Below are positions 61,079 through 64,000 of a DNA stretch of 64,000 nt, piece by piece (the first letter of the stretch is position 1; every line of letters begins with the position of its first letter). Source of the DNA: Haematobacter genomosp. 1 (GTDB taxonomy: Bacteria > Pseudomonadota > Alphaproteobacteria > Rhodobacterales > Rhodobacteraceae); NCBI RefSeq assembly GCF_002196855.1, contig NZ_NIPW01000011.1, forward strand, positions 145,954 to 209,953. Reading direction: 5' to 3'. Position numbers and translations under genes: made by a program. The notes beneath the pieces are model-generated. The model saw only the letters and a list, made by a program, of their open reading frames with translations, ran no database searches and was not told where the DNA came from.

Positions 61079-62275
61079 TTGGCACCGCACCTTACCCGCC
61101 GTCCTGAGAAGGCCCTGACCGCACAGGCCGTGAAGAACGCGACGGAGCCCGGCAAGTATTTCGATGGCCACGGGCTATACCTCCGCGTGGATCCGAACGG
61201 TTCGCGGTTCTGGGTGCAGCGCATCACCATTCGCGGAAAGCGCTGTGAGCTTGGATTGGGCTCTCCGGCGCTGGTGTCCCTCGCAGAGGCCCGCTCCGCC
61301 GCTCTGGATAACCGCAAGCTTGCCCGATCCGGTGGCGACCCCTTGCAGGTCAAGCGCGAGGCGGCCGCCGTGCTGACGTTCGAGGAAGCGGCTCGCAAGG
61401 TGCATGAGATGCACAAGCCCACTTGGCGCAACCCGAAGCACGCAGCGCAGTTCATCACCACGTTGGAGACTTACGCCTTTCCGAAGCTGGGCAAGCTCAA
61501 GGTGGCCGATGTGTCATCTGCTGACGTGCTGGCTGTTCTCACCCCGATCTGGACCACGAAGGCCGAGACGGCGCGGCGGGTGCGGCAACGCATCGGCACG
61601 GTGATGAAATGGGCCGTGGCCCAAGGCTGGAGGAACGACAATCCGGCCGAGAACATCGGGCAGGCCCTGCCGAAGACCGATCCGACGAAGGCGAACCGGA
61701 AGGCGCTGGCCCATAGCGACGTAGCCGCCTGTCTCGACGTGGTGAAGGGTTCCGGCGCCGGGCGCAGCACTAAGCTGGCGCTGGAGTTTCTGGTGCTGAC
61801 CGCCGCTCGCTCCGGTGAGGCGCGCGGCGCGCTCTGGTCGGAAATAGACCGCAAGACCAAGGTATGGGAAATCCCGGCCGCCCGCATGAAGATGAAGAAG
61901 CCCCATCGGGTGCCGCTGTCCCCGAGGGCGCTCGCCATTCTCGATGAGGCCGAGGCGCTGCGCGACGGTTCCGCACTGGTGTTCCCAGGCACGAAGCAGG
62001 GGCGCCCGCTGTCGGACATGACCCTTTCCAAGCTTGTGAAGGAATTGGGCTTCGAGGCTGACGTGCACGGCTTCCGCACTTCGTTCCGCACTTGGGCGCA
62101 GGAGCGGACAAACTTCCCGAGGGAGGTTGCAGAGGCCGCGTTGGCCCACCTGTCCGGCGATGCCGTGGAACGGGCCTATGCGCGCAGCGACGTGTTCGAG
62201 AAACGCAGGAAGATGATGGACGCTTGGGCCGGGTATCTGGCCGAGAAGCCCGCAAACGTGGTGAGGATTGGATGA
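61079..62275 (+). CDS. P4-type tyrosine integrase of the second element
   Basis: About 398 residues from TTG 61079, which has GGGGGAAG 4 nt upstream (ATG 61019 is the alternative, 418 aa). N-terminal DUF4102 domain: LTAQAVKNATEPGKYFDGHG (20), LYLRVDPNGSRFWVQ. Catalytic core: Arg in TAARSGEARGALW, HGFRTSFRTWAQ, HLSGDAVERAYARSD with the nucleophile Tyr. Directly downstream of the RNR-like gene, so the element joined there; no tRNA seen at this edge. Confidence 0.9.
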   Translation: MAPHLTRRPEKALTAQAVKNATEPGKYFDGHGLYLRVDPNGSRFWVQRITIRGKRCELGLGSPALVSLAEARSAALDNRKLARSGGDPLQVKREAAAVLTFEEAARKVHEMHKPTWRNPKHAAQFITTLETYAFPKLGKLKVADVSSADVLAVLTPIWTTKAETARRVRQRIGTVMKWAVAQGWRNDNPAENIGQALPKTDPTKANRKALAHSDVAACLDVVKGSGAGRSTKLALEFLVLTAARSGEARGALWSEIDRKTKVWEIPAARMKMKKPHRVPLSPRALAILDEAEALRDGSALVFPGTKQGRPLSDMTLSKLVKELGFEADVHGFRTSFRTWAQERTNFPREVAEAALAHLSGDAVERAYARSDVFEKRRKMMDAWAGYLAEKPANVVRIG

Positions 62276-63156
62276 GCGACGAAGATTATGGCTACTATGG
62301 CGTCTCTGAGATGGATTTGTGGCGGCTTGCCGACTGCTTCTCGGTCATCAATGCCGCGACGCTCATCGCCGGACTTTGGCCGGGCGAGCGAGGTTACGAT
62401 GAGCAATACGATTCGTATTTTTTCCGCCCCGATAGGACGGGAGAGAAGCTAAGCCGGTTCAGCGCCGTTTTGCAAAGCATGAAAGCTTCAATCCTCTCAA
62501 ACAAGCTAGAAGCGCGAATGGCGTTTCCAAGCAGAATCAGAAATGGCTCCGAAGACACGGGGAGCTATCAGTCCGACGAGCTACACATCCCGCAACTGCC
62601 TCTGCTTCTTTGCATCGAGAACGGCGGAAAGCTGATGGCCGCAGTCAACGGTCAGTGGAAGATTGATTCTGAGATATTTGTTCGATCTACGCCCGACTGG
62701 GACGAAACCTACGTAGAAACCGACGAATTAAAACGATGGCTTAAGGCCAGAGGTGTGTTCCCCCCATTCTTCTTTCCACAAGGTGATGAAAACGGGATTA
62801 TGAACGCGGACAACCCGCGCTACTCCGCCAAGCTTGCTTGTGCGCTGGCAGCGTGGAAAGACGTTGCATCGCCTCGCAAAGGCAAGAGCGTAAAGCAGAG
62901 CCTCAAGGATTGGGTTATTTCAAATGGCGTTAGGTTCGGGCTTGGGGAAGATGGCGTGGTATCAGAAACAGCGGCGGAAGAAATTGCCAAGATCGCCAAC
63001 TGGAACCTCAAAGGTGGCGCAACGCCAACCATGGTTTGCGACACGCCGGGGGGCGGAAGTGGAGTTGTGCTGCCAAAAGAACCGCAAAACTACACCACAA
63101 TCTGCTCTGATCGGACCGAAAACCAAAGTTCGCAAGACGAGGATTTTCCATTTTAG
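62272..63156 (+). CDS. Hypothetical protein of the second element, 294 aa
   Basis: 294 residues from ATG 62272 overlapping the integrase stop by 4 bp. Begins SDEDYGYYGVSEMDLWRLAD (20) and is soluble and acidic; a C-terminal part DWVISNGVRFGLGEDGVVSE followed by EEIAKIANWNLKGG may be a DNA-binding type module. Base composition is visibly less GC-rich than the core genes. Not recognised. Position right after int is common for accessory genes of AlpA-type islands. Confidence 0.7.
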   Translation: MSDEDYGYYGVSEMDLWRLADCFSVINAATLIAGLWPGERGYDEQYDSYFFRPDRTGEKLSRFSAVLQSMKASILSNKLEARMAFPSRIRNGSEDTGSYQSDELHIPQLPLLLCIENGGKLMAAVNGQWKIDSEIFVRSTPDWDETYVETDELKRWLKARGVFPPFFFPQGDENGIMNADNPRYSAKLACALAAWKDVASPRKGKSVKQSLKDWVISNGVRFGLGEDGVVSETAAEEIAKIANWNLKGGATPTMVCDTPGGGSGVVLPKEPQNYTTICSDRTENQSSQDEDFPF

Positions 63157-63166
63157 ATCAGCAACG

Positions 63167-63197
63167 GGGGGTGGTTTCGCTTAAGTTGGGGGTGGTT
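63167..63197. repeat. Direct repeat GGGGGTGGTT x2 upstream of alpA
   Basis: GGGGGTGGTT at 63167-63176 and 63188-63197, exactly 21 bp apart (two helical turns), in an AT-rich 224-bp gap (63157-63380) before the AlpA gene. Possibly AlpA or integrase binding sites. Confidence 0.4.
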
Positions 63198-63380
63198 ATA
63201 AGTTACTGATAATAAGAGATATTGCTAGGAATGTCGGCTTGCATGTTCGATTTTTGCGGCCTTCTCCTCCAGATTACCCCGAAAGCCTAGGCTAAGTTTT
63301 CGTTACCTCCCCGCCTATTTGTTCTCTGAATGCTTTGCCAGCTTTCCTGCATGTTCCTCAAATATGCAGGGAAGACCGAC

Positions 63381-63566
63381 ATGCCCCAGAAGCACCTTCG
63401 CCGCCGCGCCGTTGAAGAAATCACCGGACTCAGCCGCAGCACGATTTACGACCTGATGAGCAAGGGGTTATTCCCGCGCCCCGTGAAGCTGACCGGCAAA
63501 GCCGTGGCGTGGCCGGAGAGCGCCATTGCCGACTGGCTGGAAAGCCGCCGGAGCGCTGCCGCCTGA
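63381..63566 (+). CDS. AlpA family excisionase/transcription regulator
   Basis: 61 residues from ATG 63381 (GGGAAG upstream). LRRRAVEEITGLSRSTIYDL (20), MSKGLFPRPVKLTGKAVAWP, ESAIADWLESRR is the AlpA/MerR-like winged HTH that activates integrase or excises satellite islands. Standard length for the family. Confidence 0.92.
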   Translation: MPQKHLRRRAVEEITGLSRSTIYDLMSKGLFPRPVKLTGKAVAWPESAIADWLESRRSAAA

Positions 63567-63674
63567 GAAACCGCCACCCCGAGGCATTGGGGCGGCGGCG
63601 ATATTCTGATGCGGCTGTGGGAACAGTCCAAGGATAGCGCTCAGCGCCCCGGCCCGCAATATTCGAGGCCAAGC

Positions 63675-63950
63675 ATGGCTCATTTCACGATCTATCCCGA
63701 AGGCTCCCCGCCTTTCTCGGCTTTCATCGAAGGCCGCGAGTTGTGGGCGATGGAGAACCTTATGCGCGCCGGGGAAAAGGGCTGCACGCCTATTTCCGAT
63801 CCGGGGCCGCGTTGGAGCGCCTATGTCCACAAGCTGCGCAAGATGGGCGTTCCCATTGAAACCCGGCACGAGGCCCACGGCGGCCCGTATCCGGGCAACC
63901 ATGCCCGATACATCCTGAAAGCCCGCGTGCAGAAAGGCGGTGCCGCATGA
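63675..63950 (+). CDS. Small winged-helix-like protein of the second element
   Basis: 91 residues from ATG 63675 (GAGG upstream; an earlier in-frame ATG 63609 has no site). Sequence ALWAMENLMR-like ELWAMENLMRAGEKGCTPIS and WSAYVHKLRKMGVPIETRHE (20) is typical of small phage helix-turn-helix proteins. Function unknown. Confidence 0.7.
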   Translation: MAHFTIYPEGSPPFSAFIEGRELWAMENLMRAGEKGCTPISDPGPRWSAYVHKLRKMGVPIETRHEAHGGPYPGNHARYILKARVQKGGAA

Positions 63951-64000
63951 TCGAACTGGGCACCATCCGCAAGAATGCACGGGAGGAAATCCGCTTCACG
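63947..64000 (+). CDS. PC4/p15-like protein, start only
   Basis: The first 18 residues (MIELGTIRKNAREEIRFT) are visible and overlap the upstream gene by 4 bp. The start resembles transcriptional coactivator p15 (PC4)-type small island proteins; the rest lies outside the window, so the call is tentative. Confidence 0.4.
   Translation, partial: MIELGTIRKNAREEIRFT

Overview
The window is GC-rich chromosomal DNA from an alphaproteobacterium. It most likely comes from the Rhodobacteraceae (Paracoccus/Rhodobacter-like). Pointers are a BetA-type choline dehydrogenase, a soluble PhoR split from phoB by pstSCAB-phoU, an RpoHII-type sigma factor, a MoeB-like protein with membrane segments, and a two-domain cold-shock protein. 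Family assignments rest on motif recognition, not on database searches.

Layout. 1-1.8 kb: 3' part of betA and a small unknown gene. 2.0-9.6 kb: phosphate regulon phoR / small exported protein / pstS-pstC-pstA-pstB-phoU-phoB, with a three-repeat Pho box before pstS. 9.6-10.36 kb: gene-free block of degenerate tandem repeats and a hairpin element. 10.4-22.6 kb: penicillin-acylase-family hydrolase, beta-hydroxyacid dehydrogenase, Rrf2 regulator with an FAD protein, MarR-EmrB-EmrA-like efflux operon with operator, and a glutarate cluster (LysR, gcdH, CoA-transferase). 22.7-32.4 kb: an island with integrase, portal, prohead protease, connector, major capsid protein, large terminase, HNH nuclease and regulatory or replication genes but no tail or lysis genes, bounded by an 11-bp direct repeat. 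32.4-35 kb: ilvB-ilvH behind a classical attenuator with a Leu-Ile-Val-Ile-Val leader peptide. 35-57.8 kb: housekeeping genes, including agmatinase, GST, cobC-cobU, rpoHII-chaN, coaBC-dut-moeB, M3 peptidase, CDF transporter, ilvC with two overlapping Lrp-type regulators, FUSC protein, dps, fabI-lysE-gpt, pdxH, two-CSD protein, DUF192 protein, tRNA-Pro(TGG) and a CNBD-bearing Na+/H+ antiporter. 58.1-60.9 kb: a full-length open class II ribonucleotide reductase paralogue that has lost its catalytic cysteines but keeps an NrdR-like box. 61-64 kb: start of a second integrative element (P4-type integrase, AlpA regulator, small genes) running off the window.

The two most unusual items are the tail-less 9.6-kb island, which resembles capsid-forming phage satellites (cf-PICI type), and the ribonucleotide reductase pseudo-enzyme. 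The island's packaging genes are in frame and overlap by 4 bp from capsid to integrase, so it does not look like random prophage decay. The two elements sit about 29 kb apart and use different integrase types.
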